Source: a virus. From it: DNA of 23,540 nucleotides. The translations under genes were made by a program, and so were the position numbers. The notes beneath the pieces were generated by a model that ran no database searches, had not been told where the DNA came from, and saw nothing but the letters and a program-made list of their open reading frames with translations. Below, piece by piece: positions 1-7,666 of the stretch; position 1 is the first letter of the stretch, and every line of letters begins with the position of its first letter. The stretch spans positions 1 through 23,540 of the IMG/VR virus record IMGVR_UViG_3300034198_026330. One strand, 5' to 3'.

Positions 1-644
1 AAGCGAAGGTCTGTACGACGTTGCTTGTACTTACGTGGAAGTGCCTTTAATGCGCTGTTAAATACAGCACGAGTAATTGCGGCTCCAGCAGCATCTACTA
101 CGTGAGCGTTTGCCTTAGCCTTCTTTACTACACCATCAAATGCCTTGTAAAGCTGATCTGATGATAGTGATGTATCTCCGTTTAGGACTACATCTTCAAT
201 GTCGTTACCTGCTTGTGTTGCCATCAAGCGGGCAATATGATCTTCTAGGTCTGCGCCCTCAATGTTGTCTTCTAGAGACTCTGTTGATAGCTCCCAATCT
301 AGACGTAACTTCTTTGTTGTCAAAGAAATCTTTGAGAATGTCACTGCAGCGTTTCCGCTGTTAGCGTTATCTCCTTCTGTCGCAAGCTTCATAAGCTTTT
401 CGCCTACGCCCATGCGATCAATTTCAGTTGTGTCCGATTTCATGCGGACTGTACGTGCGACCTTACCAATTACGGTTGCGTCGAACATATAATCTAGAAA
501 GCGGGCTGATTGTTCTGGGTTAAGAAGACCACCGTTGCCATTTTCAGACGCAGTGTGAATGCCTTCTCCACCAGTTGTTGATGCGAAAGTACCTGTAGCT
601 GTTGTTCCAGCTGCGATTGCTTTCTCTAATGTTTCATTGCTCAT
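1..644 (-). CDS. Major capsid protein, HK97 fold (N-terminal 214 residues; 3' end outside window)
   Basis: The frame opens with ATG at 644 and is still open at the window edge, so only the first 214 residues are seen. An AGGTG Shine-Dalgarno lies 10 bases upstream. The order of signals is that of HK97-type capsid subunits: a short flexible N-arm (residues 1-38), 'GGLLNPEQSARFLDYMF' (about 38-54), a hydrophobic and basic strand 'VIGKVARTVRM', a segment around 'LSTESLEDNI' (119-128), then a helix ending in 'GNDIEDVVLNGD' (146-157). The last motif is very typical of this family. There is no long N-terminal delta domain, which agrees with a separate scaffold encoded just upstream. It follows portal and protease/scaffold, the normal head-gene order. 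It would self-assemble into the icosahedral shell. The rest of the gene and the C-terminal P-domain cannot be judged. Confidence 0.9.
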   Translation of the reverse strand, partial: MSNETLEKAIAAGTTATGTFASTTGGEGIHTASENGNGGLLNPEQSARFLDYMFDATVIGKVARTVRMKSDTTEIDRMGVGEKLMKLATEGDNANSGNAAVTFSKISLTTKKLRLDWELSTESLEDNIEGADLEDHIARLMATQAGNDIEDVVLNGDTSLSSDQLYKAFDGVVKKAKANAHVVDAAGAAITRAVFNSALKALPRKYKQRRTDLR

Positions 645-664
645 TATATTATTTCACCTACCCT

Positions 665-1186
665 TTACTTAAATAGTTCGTTTACGGAACCGAGGAAAGA
701 ACCGTTCCATTTTGATTTTTGTACTACTACATCCTGTGACCCGCCAAGGTCTGAGGACTTCTTGATTGCAGTCTCTGATTCTACTGCGTCGACACGCTTT
801 TCTACAGTATCAATCGTGTTCTTGATATTCTCAACTGTCTTGCTGAGTTCTGTGTGTTTGTCTGCCAACTCTGAGATTTGTGCTTCTACGCTCTTGCTAA
901 AAGATTCAACTGTTTCTTTAATAGTTGAAACCTGTGCAGCATTTGCTTCTGTAGCCTTGCTTAGAGTATCTGAGAAAAAGCCCTTTAGGTCACCTAACAT
1001 TTTTGCAAAATCAGGTTCATCAACGACGACCTCTGAGACGTCTGATGCTTTTTCAACGGTTTCGGCAGAAGCATCTGCTACTACATCTTCTGTAACAGTT
1101 TTTTCAACCACTACATCTTCTGCAGGAGTTGAAACTTCTACTGGAGCAGTCTCTTCGACTACTACTGTTTCTATGTTTTCTGACAC
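665..1186 (-). CDS. Internal in-frame scaffold protein (GTG start within the protease gene)
   Basis: Within the protease gene, at codon 264, the minus strand reads GAAGGAGGT, then AATGAA, then GTG TCA GAA. The GGAGG is 7 bases from the GTG, an optimal distance, and it is stronger than the ribosome site of the full gene. Starting there gives a 173-residue protein beginning Met-Ser-Glu-Asn-Ile-Glu, made up exactly of the acidic, coiled-coil and basic C-terminal scaffold segments without the protease. The same nested arrangement is known for lambda C/Nu3, where the scaffold is made from an internal start of the protease gene. The sequence shows the site; production of the short protein is inferred. 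It could instead be a chance effect of the Glu-Gly-Gly codons, but perfect placement at the domain boundary argues against that. Confidence 0.7.
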   Translation of the reverse strand: MSENIETVVVEETAPVEVSTPAEDVVVEKTVTEDVVADASAETVEKASDVSEVVVDEPDFAKMLGDLKGFFSDTLSKATEANAAQVSTIKETVESFSKSVEAQISELADKHTELSKTVENIKNTIDTVEKRVDAVESETAIKKSSDLGGSQDVVVQKSKWNGSFLGSVNELFK

Positions 1187-1975
1187 TTCATTACCTCCTT
1201 CTGCGTTTGCCTGTTTTGCAATTGTTTGTATTTCAGGCAACGTAAATCTTGACTTCTTGAATGAAGCAAGAATCTTTTCTATTTCTTTTGCTTTGTTTAT
1301 GTCTTTACTTTCTACCCATCCAATTAAAACAGCTGGCTTACCAGTTGCTGGAGAGTCGTAAGATTGTTCTGTTGACATAAAAACAGAGTCGCTTTCCTCA
1401 CAGTAAAATATATTTTCTGTTACGGTTTCCGCAGCTATTCCTTTAAACATTAATTGTCCATTCATTTTTTGAATAGACAAGATGTTGCAAAGTTCATTTG
1501 CTGGGGAGTCAACGACTGACAATTCCATTAGTGAGTATTGCTTAATAAAACGAACTGGCTGTCCTGTGGACTTGTTTACTTCATTTTCTGAATCAATAAT
1601 CTTTCCGCCAATTGAAAATCCAGTTAGTGTTCCGTCTAAAACTTTTTCCCAAGTATCTTGTGATCCCTTTGATATGTATGCATCTACATAAACTCCATTA
1701 TAGAATTCTCCGCTTTTTGCATCGTAGTATGTCTCTGGCCTAAAAGAAACCATCTTGCCAACTGCATTTGACCCGTGCATCTCACGTATATTCCCACGGA
1801 AATTTTCAAATGCTCCAAGGCTTGCTTCTGCTGTTACTACATCTCCTGTTTGATCAACATTGTCTAACGTAGCAAAACCTGAAACAGTTCTTTTTTCACG
1901 GTTAACTTTTGTAAAAGGAACCGATAGACTTATATTGTCGCCATGACTGGACCACAAAGATTTTTCAATATTCAT
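665..1975 (-). CDS. XkdF-type prohead serine protease fused to capsid scaffold
   Basis: This 436-residue protein combines two head-maturation functions. Residues about 15-170 match the Peptidase_S78_2/XkdF family: 'KRTVSGFATLDNVDQTGDVV', then 'REMHGSNAVGKM' with probable catalytic His67, then 'TLTGFSIGGKI', then 'MELSVVDSPAN' with probable nucleophile Ser153. Such proteases cut scaffold and capsid tails inside the prohead. After a linker, residues about 264-436 are acidic and helical with coiled-coil character ('STIKETVESFSKSVEAQISE' and following), and end in a basic, aromatic C-terminus (QKSKWNGSF...NELFK). This is the usual composition of a scaffold with a capsid-binding tail. No good Shine-Dalgarno precedes the ATG at 1975, but a -10-like TAAAAT ends 7 bases before it. 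The capsid gene follows directly. An internal start (separate entry) should also give the scaffold alone. Confidence 0.85.
   Translation of the reverse strand: MNIEKSLWSSHGDNISLSVPFTKVNREKRTVSGFATLDNVDQTGDVVTAEASLGAFENFRGNIREMHGSNAVGKMVSFRPETYYDAKSGEFYNGVYVDAYISKGSQDTWEKVLDGTLTGFSIGGKIIDSENEVNKSTGQPVRFIKQYSLMELSVVDSPANELCNILSIQKMNGQLMFKGIAAETVTENIFYCEESDSVFMSTEQSYDSPATGKPAVLIGWVESKDINKAKEIEKILASFKKSRFTLPEIQTIAKQANAEGGNEVSENIETVVVEETAPVEVSTPAEDVVVEKTVTEDVVADASAETVEKASDVSEVVVDEPDFAKMLGDLKGFFSDTLSKATEANAAQVSTIKETVESFSKSVEAQISELADKHTELSKTVENIKNTIDTVEKRVDAVESETAIKKSSDLGGSQDVVVQKSKWNGSFLGSVNELFK
1193..1201 (-). promoter_or_regulatory. Strong internal ribosome binding site (GAAGGAGGT)
   Basis: This is a near-perfect anti-16S match inside a coding region, 7 bases upstream of an in-frame GTG at 1186. 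It decides the start of the nested scaffold protein. Confidence 0.7.
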
Positions 1976-1982
1976 ATGCTCA

Positions 1983-2011
1983 ATTTTATCTTTGTATTCC
2001 TAAAAATGCAA
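1983..2011 (-). promoter_or_regulatory. Possible promoter for protease/scaffold and capsid genes
   Basis: On the minus strand a TTGCAT (2011-2006) is separated by exactly 17 bases from TAAAAT (1988-1983). The -10 box ends 7 bases before the ATG at 1975, so a transcript would start on or next to the start codon and be nearly leaderless. The -35 match is only partial (TTG), and there is no TGn extension, so this is the weakest of the promoter calls. Confidence 0.35.
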
Positions 2012-2030
2012 ATAACTGGTTGCCTAATAA

Positions 2031-3617
2031 TTAAGCAGTCGTTCTTCCTTCACCTTTTGGATTTCTGGCCTCCCCAGAAATATCAGGGGAATTGGCAGAT
2101 CTTTCCTGGGTTCTCTGTCTTGAATTTCCAGCTTGAGCTCTTTGTTCTGCTGCAGCCTGTGGCTTTAATTCTACTACCTTGTCTCCGCCATCCATAGGAA
2201 TCATTCCTTTTCTGATTCTTACTTCATTTGGAGTGATTACCTGCATTCTTAAATATCTTTCGTCAATTTTAGACTGGGTATCCTCATCGGTTAAAGTTAA
2301 TTCGTTAAACTTAAGCAATAATGCATCTGTTTTTTCTAATATTATTCTATTGATTTTCTTTTCTAGAATATCTTGGGCTGGTCTACATACCTGCTCTTTA
2401 AATGTCTTGTCTGCGTCTCTAGCAGAAGCCAAGCTTATTCCTTCTGGGACACCAATTTTATTAATTGGAACTCTGTGTGCTAATAATATTTCGTCTCTAT
2501 TTGATTTACGATATTTTTCAAATGAGCCTTCCTGGTTGCCAGCCTCAATTGGCTCCATCTTAAATTCAACTTTAGAGTCTGATGAGTCTGGTGGTAGTGG
2601 GACATATAGGGATCTGTGATTCTTGCCCTTTAGTCCAACTTGAAAAAACTCAAGAAGTTTTCTTTCTGACTCTGGGGAAAGCTTTGCTCCCTTTACTGTA
2701 ATTATATATCTTGGAACCGCTTTATTCTCAAAGTAGTCTAGGTTATATTTTCCAGAAAATTCATTTCCAGCCATTGCTGTCTGTGCTGCAATAATGTCTG
2801 GTATCCCGTAATAGTTATTCATTGGGGTGTACTTTTTTAAATGAATAATTTCATTTGGTCTTTCTAGCCCACCATCAATTGGGTTTGGAGTTTCTTGATC
2901 TCCAAAGTTTCTAAAAAATACAGCCTTGCCGTATAGTAGCTGAATAAATCCGTCACGCAATCTACGAACACGCATTGTTTTAGATGGGATATGACCTATG
3001 TATCCAATATTTCCAGCAACCGTTCTTCCTATTTCGATATAAGCGTTTCCAGTTGCTTCTAGGTCTGTGTATGCCTTAATTAATGTTTCTGTAAAAGTTT
3101 CTTCTTCGTTTGTTTCCTCAAGCCAATTGTCTAAATCTTGTCTTAGCTTGTTTAACTTTTTGCGAGCACGTTCTAGCTGCTTTGTATCAGATATGCTATC
3201 TAATGCATCATTTGCTTTCTTTGTTTCTACAAAAGAATATCCTAGTCCAACTATGTTGGCAACCTTTGCATTAATTGCTGCGTAGTTATATGGGGATATC
3301 TCATAAATCTTTGATAAATATTCTAGGTTGTAAATTGGCTGAACAAGGTCGAACATGGCGTAACCAGTAATCGCTTGCTGTAATAGATTTTGCTGTGTTC
3401 CAGTTCCTTCTTGTCCAACAAGTCGCTTTTGAATATCTCTTGAAACTTTTCTACGAAATGTTGTGCTAAGACCGTTTACCTTTTTTAGCTCTTGCGCCTC
3501 TATGTTAAATGGGTCTGTGTCTACCACTACTTCTTTATTATTAAACTTAAACCAATCCGCTGAGTTTGATATGTCAATAGTCTCTGGGCTTACATCATCA
3601 TCGTTAATGAATTCCAT
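2031..3617 (-). CDS. Portal protein, PBSX-type
   Basis: This 528-residue protein is the dodecameric DNA gate at the capsid vertex. The first half carries 'SPYNYAAINAKVANIVGLGY' (about 108-127), the conserved entry to the portal core. Next come a charged coiled region, 'TDLEATGNAYIEI', and the wing and stem signature 'IPSKTMRVRRL', then 'PNEIIHLKKYTPMNNYYGIPD'-like sequence. Around residue 360 'EAGNQEGSFEKYRKSNRDE' and 'LAHRVPINKIG' are typical of Phage_portal (PBSX) proteins. The C-terminal about 50 residues are Gln-, Arg- and Pro-rich and look disordered. The length is normal for the family. The stop codon of the preceding 111-residue gene abuts this ATG (TAAATG), suggesting translational coupling. 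Downstream lie protease/scaffold and capsid, which supports the assignment. Confidence 0.92.
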   Translation of the reverse strand: MEFINDDDVSPETIDISNSADWFKFNNKEVVVDTDPFNIEAQELKKVNGLSTTFRRKVSRDIQKRLVGQEGTGTQQNLLQQAITGYAMFDLVQPIYNLEYLSKIYEISPYNYAAINAKVANIVGLGYSFVETKKANDALDSISDTKQLERARKKLNKLRQDLDNWLEETNEEETFTETLIKAYTDLEATGNAYIEIGRTVAGNIGYIGHIPSKTMRVRRLRDGFIQLLYGKAVFFRNFGDQETPNPIDGGLERPNEIIHLKKYTPMNNYYGIPDIIAAQTAMAGNEFSGKYNLDYFENKAVPRYIITVKGAKLSPESERKLLEFFQVGLKGKNHRSLYVPLPPDSSDSKVEFKMEPIEAGNQEGSFEKYRKSNRDEILLAHRVPINKIGVPEGISLASARDADKTFKEQVCRPAQDILEKKINRIILEKTDALLLKFNELTLTDEDTQSKIDERYLRMQVITPNEVRIRKGMIPMDGGDKVVELKPQAAAEQRAQAGNSRQRTQERSANSPDISGEARNPKGEGRTTA

Positions 3618-3953
3618 TTATCTCATTTCCCCTTTTTTTAGAGAGTCTTTGTAGACTCCAATATCTAATGGGTCTGGTGTGAGGCCCCACTCTAATCTTT
3701 GTTTTTGATGTTGAAACTCTTCGTCATCAATTTTTCTACGACCTGCCAAAAACTTAGGCTGTCCTTCGTATATTCCGTGTGCTTTAACTGCATCCGCCAA
3801 CAGGTTTATTTTTGATTGATTGCCCTTTTTTGCTGTGATGGATAAAAAGTTTCCATTGTCGTCGCCAATCCATCTTCCATCTGGCATTTCCCAGACATAG
3901 ATTCCAAGGGTGGTCTCTTCTATTACCTGCTGATTAATTCTTTTAATATCCAT
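3618..3953 (-). CDS. Small conserved-looking protein upstream of the portal, function unknown
   Basis: This 111-residue soluble, charged protein is not recognised. It contains 'GIYVWEMPDGRWIGDDNGNFL' near residues 17-37, which reads like a small beta domain that displays an aromatic surface. A helical middle ('SKINLLADAVKAHGIYEGQP') and a basic C-terminus ('EFQHQKQRLEWGL') follow. There is no membrane segment or signal peptide. It is directly followed by the portal (TAAATG), so the two are probably co-translated, and it may be a head-completion or portal-associated factor; that is inference from position only. There is no Shine-Dalgarno, but an extended -10 box (TGGTAAAAT) ends 9 bases before the ATG, suggesting that it opens a head-gene transcript with almost no leader. 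Confidence 0.7.
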   Translation of the reverse strand: MDIKRINQQVIEETTLGIYVWEMPDGRWIGDDNGNFLSITAKKGNQSKINLLADAVKAHGIYEGQPKFLAGRRKIDDEEFQHQKQRLEWGLTPDPLDIGVYKDSLKKGEMR

Positions 3954-3962
3954 TGTGTATTA

Positions 3963-3971
3963 ATTTTACCA
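3963..3971 (-). promoter_or_regulatory. Extended -10 promoter, TGGTAAAAT, for the head genes
   Basis: It lies in the 63-base gap between the LamG gene and the 111-residue gene. It matches the TGnTAnAAT pattern seen in five other gaps. It ends 9 bases before the ATG at 3953, so the mRNA would have at most a few leader bases. No convincing -35 box is present, which extended -10 promoters do not need. Confidence 0.55.
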
Positions 3972-4016
3972 TTCTTTTTAGTTAATGTCCATATTTTGGC
4001 AAGACAATGTTCAATT

Positions 4017-5747
4017 TTATGAGTTTTGTAGCACGATCCAGTCATTGTTATATATATTTACTGAATTTTCTGACAAGCTAAGTGTTGATCCGCTAGACTG
4101 ATATTTTGATTTTTCTGTGTACATATCGTAGTGGCTTTGAACCATACCAGCCCCCATGGCATAATCATATATGGTTGTATATTGATATAAAGACTTCTCA
4201 GACCCCGCCTGCCTGTAATTAAATACGACCTTTTCGGTTATTGGGCTTGTAAAGGTTACGACTACGTGGTGCAAATCTTTTGGCTTAAAAATATTAGATA
4301 TTTGTGTTTCAGATGTCTTATTAACTCCGTTTACATAAATCCTAGATATATTGTTTTTTGTAATACTTCCATTGCCAGACCATCTAAATTCTGTTCCAGA
4401 AGCTGAAAGTAGGGAACCGCTTGAAATTGTATTTGGGGTATAAAAAAATTCTATAGTGGATACAGATTTTGATGTATTAAGATTAAAGCCAGAGTCAGAA
4501 TCAACTAGTATTCCATTTAGATTGTTATTACTTAAGATGGGATATGCTTCTTCCCCAAAGCTTGCATCTAAATCTTCAATTTTTGAAATATATGATCCGC
4601 CATTTTTAGAGTACAGTATTTGGGCGTTATAAAAATTAACCTCTAGGCCATGCAACTTGGGCACATATTTTGACGAGTCTGCTGAGCTGATTACTATTCT
4701 TATATAAAAGAATTTTTGATCGCTAAATTGTGCATATTTAAATTGAGGTATTGGTTCTCCATTTTTGCATTCCAAATACGTTGTGTTGTCTAAACTTGTA
4801 TAAACACTAATTCCATTTTGTCCGCTCCAAAATATTCTTGAAGAGTCCATTGTAATACCAGAAGGCATAGAAATTATATCGTTTAAAATAACTTCTTTTG
4901 TTTCCTGAGTGTTTGTTTTTGACAACTCTATATAGTTTTCAGACCTATTTAAGTTTAAATCTTCATTTAAAAAATACTCCCAGGATTTATCTTTGGGATA
5001 TGAAAAAGAAAAAGAATTTCTCATTGTGTTGTCGTATATATAAAAAATTTCTCCGCCGTCTGGATAGGCAACCTGTATAGGCATAACTTTATTATTGTCT
5101 AAAAAATGAGAGTATATCTGTCTTTCAGGTAATCCATATCTATAAACTGCAGCATTATTAATTAAAAATTTATCAAGTATATTTTCCGTTGGGCCAGATT
5201 TTAAAGATATATTTGTATTTGTAAATGGATTAGAAGGAATTATTTTGCTAACACAAAGAATTCCGTCTACATAAATAAATGCTTTATTTACGCTGTATGT
5301 ACAAACTATGTGCAACGACTTATTAAAATTTGGAACTGAATACTCTAAGTAATCTGTGTCTAGTCCAAAAAATATGTTACCGTTATCCCAAAAAATTCCT
5401 ATATTATTTTCTTTGTCCGCAACTATTGGTGTAAGGTTGTCTGTTTCTATTTGGGGTAATATCCAGCACTCTATTGAAAAGTCATTGTCGCCATCATTAA
5501 TATTTGCAAACCCGCCTTTTGCTGTTTGACCGTAATAGTCTTTGTTTAAAGAAAATGTAATACTAGAAGAGGAAGTTACTTTTGAAGAGTAGGAGCTGCC
5601 ACTAACAATTGGATTCTTGTTGTCCTTTGGTCCTGAATAGGATCCATTGTTTTGGCAGCCAGAATAGTCTACTGCTGTTGTGGAGCTATCGTCTAGCTTC
5701 CAAAAGCCAATTGGGCTATCTTTAAGAACCTTGTAGTAGTATGACAT
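4017..5747 (-). CDS. LamG/concanavalin-A-like structural (tail or adhesin) protein
   Basis: The 576-residue protein starts 'SPIGFWKLDDSSTTAVDYSG' (residues 11-30), the standard opening of a LamG/laminin-G-like jelly roll in bacterial and phage adhesins. It continues with 'NDFSIECWILPQIE' and 'IVCTYSVNKAFIYVDGILC', the matching inner strands (domain about 1-215). A middle beta-rich region (about 220-385) follows. A second, weaker lectin-like domain (about 395-560) carries 'VSTIEFFYTPNTI' and 'LHHVVVTFTSPITEKVVF'. Such domains bind glycans. A role as minor tail protein or receptor-binding appendage is likely but not shown. There is no signal peptide. It sits between the accessory cassette and the head genes. 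No Shine-Dalgarno is present; a perfect extended -10 (TGGTATAAT) ends 6 bases before the ATG, so it may be translated leaderless. Confidence 0.75.
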   Translation of the reverse strand: MSYYYKVLKDSPIGFWKLDDSSTTAVDYSGCQNNGSYSGPKDNKNPIVSGSSYSSKVTSSSSITFSLNKDYYGQTAKGGFANINDGDNDFSIECWILPQIETDNLTPIVADKENNIGIFWDNGNIFFGLDTDYLEYSVPNFNKSLHIVCTYSVNKAFIYVDGILCVSKIIPSNPFTNTNISLKSGPTENILDKFLINNAAVYRYGLPERQIYSHFLDNNKVMPIQVAYPDGGEIFYIYDNTMRNSFSFSYPKDKSWEYFLNEDLNLNRSENYIELSKTNTQETKEVILNDIISMPSGITMDSSRIFWSGQNGISVYTSLDNTTYLECKNGEPIPQFKYAQFSDQKFFYIRIVISSADSSKYVPKLHGLEVNFYNAQILYSKNGGSYISKIEDLDASFGEEAYPILSNNNLNGILVDSDSGFNLNTSKSVSTIEFFYTPNTISSGSLLSASGTEFRWSGNGSITKNNISRIYVNGVNKTSETQISNIFKPKDLHHVVVTFTSPITEKVVFNYRQAGSEKSLYQYTTIYDYAMGAGMVQSHYDMYTEKSKYQSSGSTLSLSENSVNIYNNDWIVLQNS

Positions 5748-5753
5748 TTAAAA

Positions 5754-5762
5754 ATTATACCA
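5754..5762 (-). promoter_or_regulatory. Extended -10 promoter, TGGTATAAT, directly before the LamG gene
   Basis: This is a perfect TGn-TATAAT in the 24-base gap after the dehydrogenase gene. Only six bases separate it from the ATG at 5747, so transcription should begin at about the A of the start codon, a leaderless layout common in Actinobacteria. The gene has no Shine-Dalgarno, which agrees. Confidence 0.6.
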
Positions 5763-5771
5763 TTTGACGGG

Positions 5772-6470
5772 TTAGTATCCGCCCACGTGAAATGTCTGTC
5801 CAGTTAGACTATTTGATTTTTGATCAATCAAGATATCTACTACATCACAGACGTCTTCTGTTGTAAATATCTTATTGCTCAATGTTTGTCCAGAACCAAA
5901 TAATATTCTGTTAAATGTATCATCAGAAAGGTGCTTTGTCATCTCTGTCCTAATCATGCCTGGTGCTATGCAGTTTGCTCTAATTGATGTTTCTCTTAAA
6001 ACCTTAGCCAAAGATCTTGTATAGCCCTTTACCGCATATTTGCTTGCTGCGTAAACAGAAATTTCTGAATTTGAATGAGCAGCTAGGCTACTTATATTTA
6101 TAACTGGTGTGTGGACTTTTCTATTCATAAGAGGTATAAATGCTTGACAGGTGTTTATAACACCAATAATATTTGTCCCAAACAATGATTGAATTTCTTC
6201 AGCTGACATCTTAGTCCAATCAGCGGTAAAGAAATCTTGTCCCAGCCCAGCACAATTTATTAAACCGCTAACTGTTATGCTTTTAGACTTTATTTCATTT
6301 GCAATTTCGTTAATTGCTTTTTTATCTGAGACGTCTGCTTGATATGTTTTAAATGAGGAACCACTTTTTGGTATGTTTCTAGATATTCCTGAAACTTCAT
6401 ATCCATTCTTTAAAAGCCTATTAACAATTGCATTGCCCATACCACTGCTGGATCCTGTAACTATAAACAT
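5772..6470 (-). CDS. Short-chain dehydrogenase/reductase (classical SDR, FabG-like)
   Basis: This 232-residue NAD(P)(H)-dependent oxidoreductase has every classical SDR motif. There is a glycine-rich cofactor loop TGSSSGMG (5-12), Arg31 after the second strand (which favours NADP(H)), Asp46 for adenine, NCAG (72-75) and Asn100. The catalytic Ser lies in 'INISSLAAHS' (127/128), followed by Tyr140-AAS-Lys144 and PG after strand 6. The substrate cannot be read from sequence; sugar or nucleotide-sugar carbonyls are plausible given the adjacent glycosyltransferase and oxygenases. It is the last gene of the coupled cassette: its ATG overlaps the preceding stop by one base (TAATG). SDRs are uncommon in phages, so this is an auxiliary metabolic or modification gene. 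Confidence 0.9.
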   Translation of the reverse strand: MFIVTGSSSGMGNAIVNRLLKNGYEVSGISRNIPKSGSSFKTYQADVSDKKAINEIANEIKSKSITVSGLINCAGLGQDFFTADWTKMSAEEIQSLFGTNIIGVINTCQAFIPLMNRKVHTPVINISSLAAHSNSEISVYAASKYAVKGYTRSLAKVLRETSIRANCIAPGMIRTEMTKHLSDDTFNRILFGSGQTLSNKIFTTEDVCDVVDILIDQKSNSLTGQTFHVGGY

Positions 6471-7123
6471 TATTCTGTCCCGTCTGAGTAGTATGCGTTT
6501 TTTCTATTGTGGTACCAGTTTGGCAAAGAGTATCTTGTTCCACTTGTAACTGCATCTACTTCATGAACGTATACAAAATTTGAAGGGAAAAACAGCAAGC
6601 TTCCAGCTTCTGGCTTCATGTCTATTCCTGCGTGAGGGAATCTGATATTTCCACCTTCATAGTCATCATTTAGATACAGAAGAGCAGACAAAACTCTACT
6701 GCTTATTCCATGGTCAGAGTGGGCTGGGAGGAATCCGCTTTCTTTATATTTTAAAACGTGCATTGTTTTTTCTCTAGATTTAATATTTTTTTCTGCGTAT
6801 GGATATAGAGAGAAATAGTGCTTGAGTCCCTTCTCCAATCCATTAAAAAGAATTGAGGATATTTCAAATTGTTCTTCATAGAACAAGTCTGTTTTTTGAA
6901 TGTCTTCTGGCTTTGGTAAAAACTTTTGCCAACAGAAAACTGTTTTTTCTTTATTGCCATGGTCATAGTCCCATGCCTGCCACGGTTTTACAGATTCAGA
7001 TCTATAGGAATCAGCGTTGCTTCTTTTTTCCTCTAAGTCTTCTATTTTGTTAATTAAATCTGCTGGGTTGTCTATTATGTTTTTATAATAAACTGCCCCC
7101 AAAGCTAATTCTTCGTAATTCAT
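6470..7123 (-). CDS. 2OG-Fe(II) oxygenase, prolyl-4-hydroxylase-like (longer)
   Basis: This 217-residue protein has a C-terminal double-stranded beta-helix of the prolyl 4-hydroxylase type. Iron ligands are His135 and Asp137 in 'LPAHSDHG' and His187 in 'FVYVHEVDAVTSGTRYSL'; Arg197 in that segment would bind 2-oxoglutarate. Between them lie 'ALLYLNDDYEGGNIRFPH' and 'PEAGSLLFFPS', the usual P4H core phrases. All key residues are present, so it should be active. The N-terminal about 90 residues are helical and specific to this protein. P4H family enzymes hydroxylate proline in proteins, but other peptide or small-molecule substrates are possible. It is a paralogue of the next upstream gene and is coupled to it (TAAATG) and to the dehydrogenase (TAATG). 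Confidence 0.88.
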   Translation of the reverse strand: MNYEELALGAVYYKNIIDNPADLINKIEDLEEKRSNADSYRSESVKPWQAWDYDHGNKEKTVFCWQKFLPKPEDIQKTDLFYEEQFEISSILFNGLEKGLKHYFSLYPYAEKNIKSREKTMHVLKYKESGFLPAHSDHGISSRVLSALLYLNDDYEGGNIRFPHAGIDMKPEAGSLLFFPSNFVYVHEVDAVTSGTRYSLPNWYHNRKNAYYSDGTE

Positions 7124-7666
7124 TTAGCACCCCTCAAAATCTGGATCCATGAACTCTTTTTTTGTAGATTGCATATAAAGAGCCGTGAATCTATTACCAC
7201 TTGTTATTTCTTTTACCCCGTGAATATAGTTAAAACTGTTTCCTGGGAAAAATATTGCTGAATACTTCTTTGGCCTATGCTCAAAAGATTGTCTTGGAAA
7301 ATAAATCTCTCCGCCTTCATATTCATCATTTAGATATATCACAGCGCTATATTCAATAAAAGGTTCTTTTTCTATTGCATCAATATGCGGTGCTCCGCTT
7401 TGACCAGGATTCCAGAATGAGCCAAAAGCTTTTGTAACAATGACATCCTTCTCTAACTCAAAAAATTCTTTCTGTATCCTATTTGCATCGACTGCATATT
7501 TCTTTAATAGCGACATAACCGTTTTGTTATAGGGAAAAGCAGTTCCGCCGTTTCTATCTTTGTAGTATGATGGATACTCGTTTATCTCTGAGGGTCTTTT
7601 CATCTCATTGATTAAAATATTTGCGTCTTCTTCTGTTATAAAGTCTTCTACTATTTTTATTAACAT
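7124..7666 (-). CDS. 2OG-Fe(II) oxygenase, prolyl-4-hydroxylase-like (shorter)
   Basis: This 180-residue protein is nearly all catalytic domain. Its start 'IVEDFITEEDANILINEM' is the usual P4H opening. Iron ligands are His94 and Asp96 ('GAPHIDAIEK') and His149 ('FNYIHGVKEITSGNRFTAL'), with Arg159 for 2-oxoglutarate. The core phrases 'VIYLNDEYEGGEIYFPR' and 'YSAIFFPGNS' are nearly the same as those of the neighbouring 217-residue enzyme, showing a gene duplication. It should hydroxylate prolyl or other residues using O2, Fe(II) and 2-oxoglutarate in the cytoplasm. Its ATG overlaps the glycosyltransferase stop by one base (TAATG), so the two are co-translated. Small phage P4H-like enzymes are known next to tail genes in aquatic phages; their substrates are mostly unknown. 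Confidence 0.88.
   Translation of the reverse strand: MLIKIVEDFITEEDANILINEMKRPSEINEYPSYYKDRNGGTAFPYNKTVMSLLKKYAVDANRIQKEFFELEKDVIVTKAFGSFWNPGQSGAPHIDAIEKEPFIEYSAVIYLNDEYEGGEIYFPRQSFEHRPKKYSAIFFPGNSFNYIHGVKEITSGNRFTALYMQSTKKEFMDPDFEGC

Noticed and set aside
762-1361. 199-residue open frame on the plus strand
   Set aside because: It mirrors the scaffold gene; the Ser/Thr/Val-rich translation reflects antisense reading of its Glu/Val/Ala codons, with no ribosome site or family resemblance.
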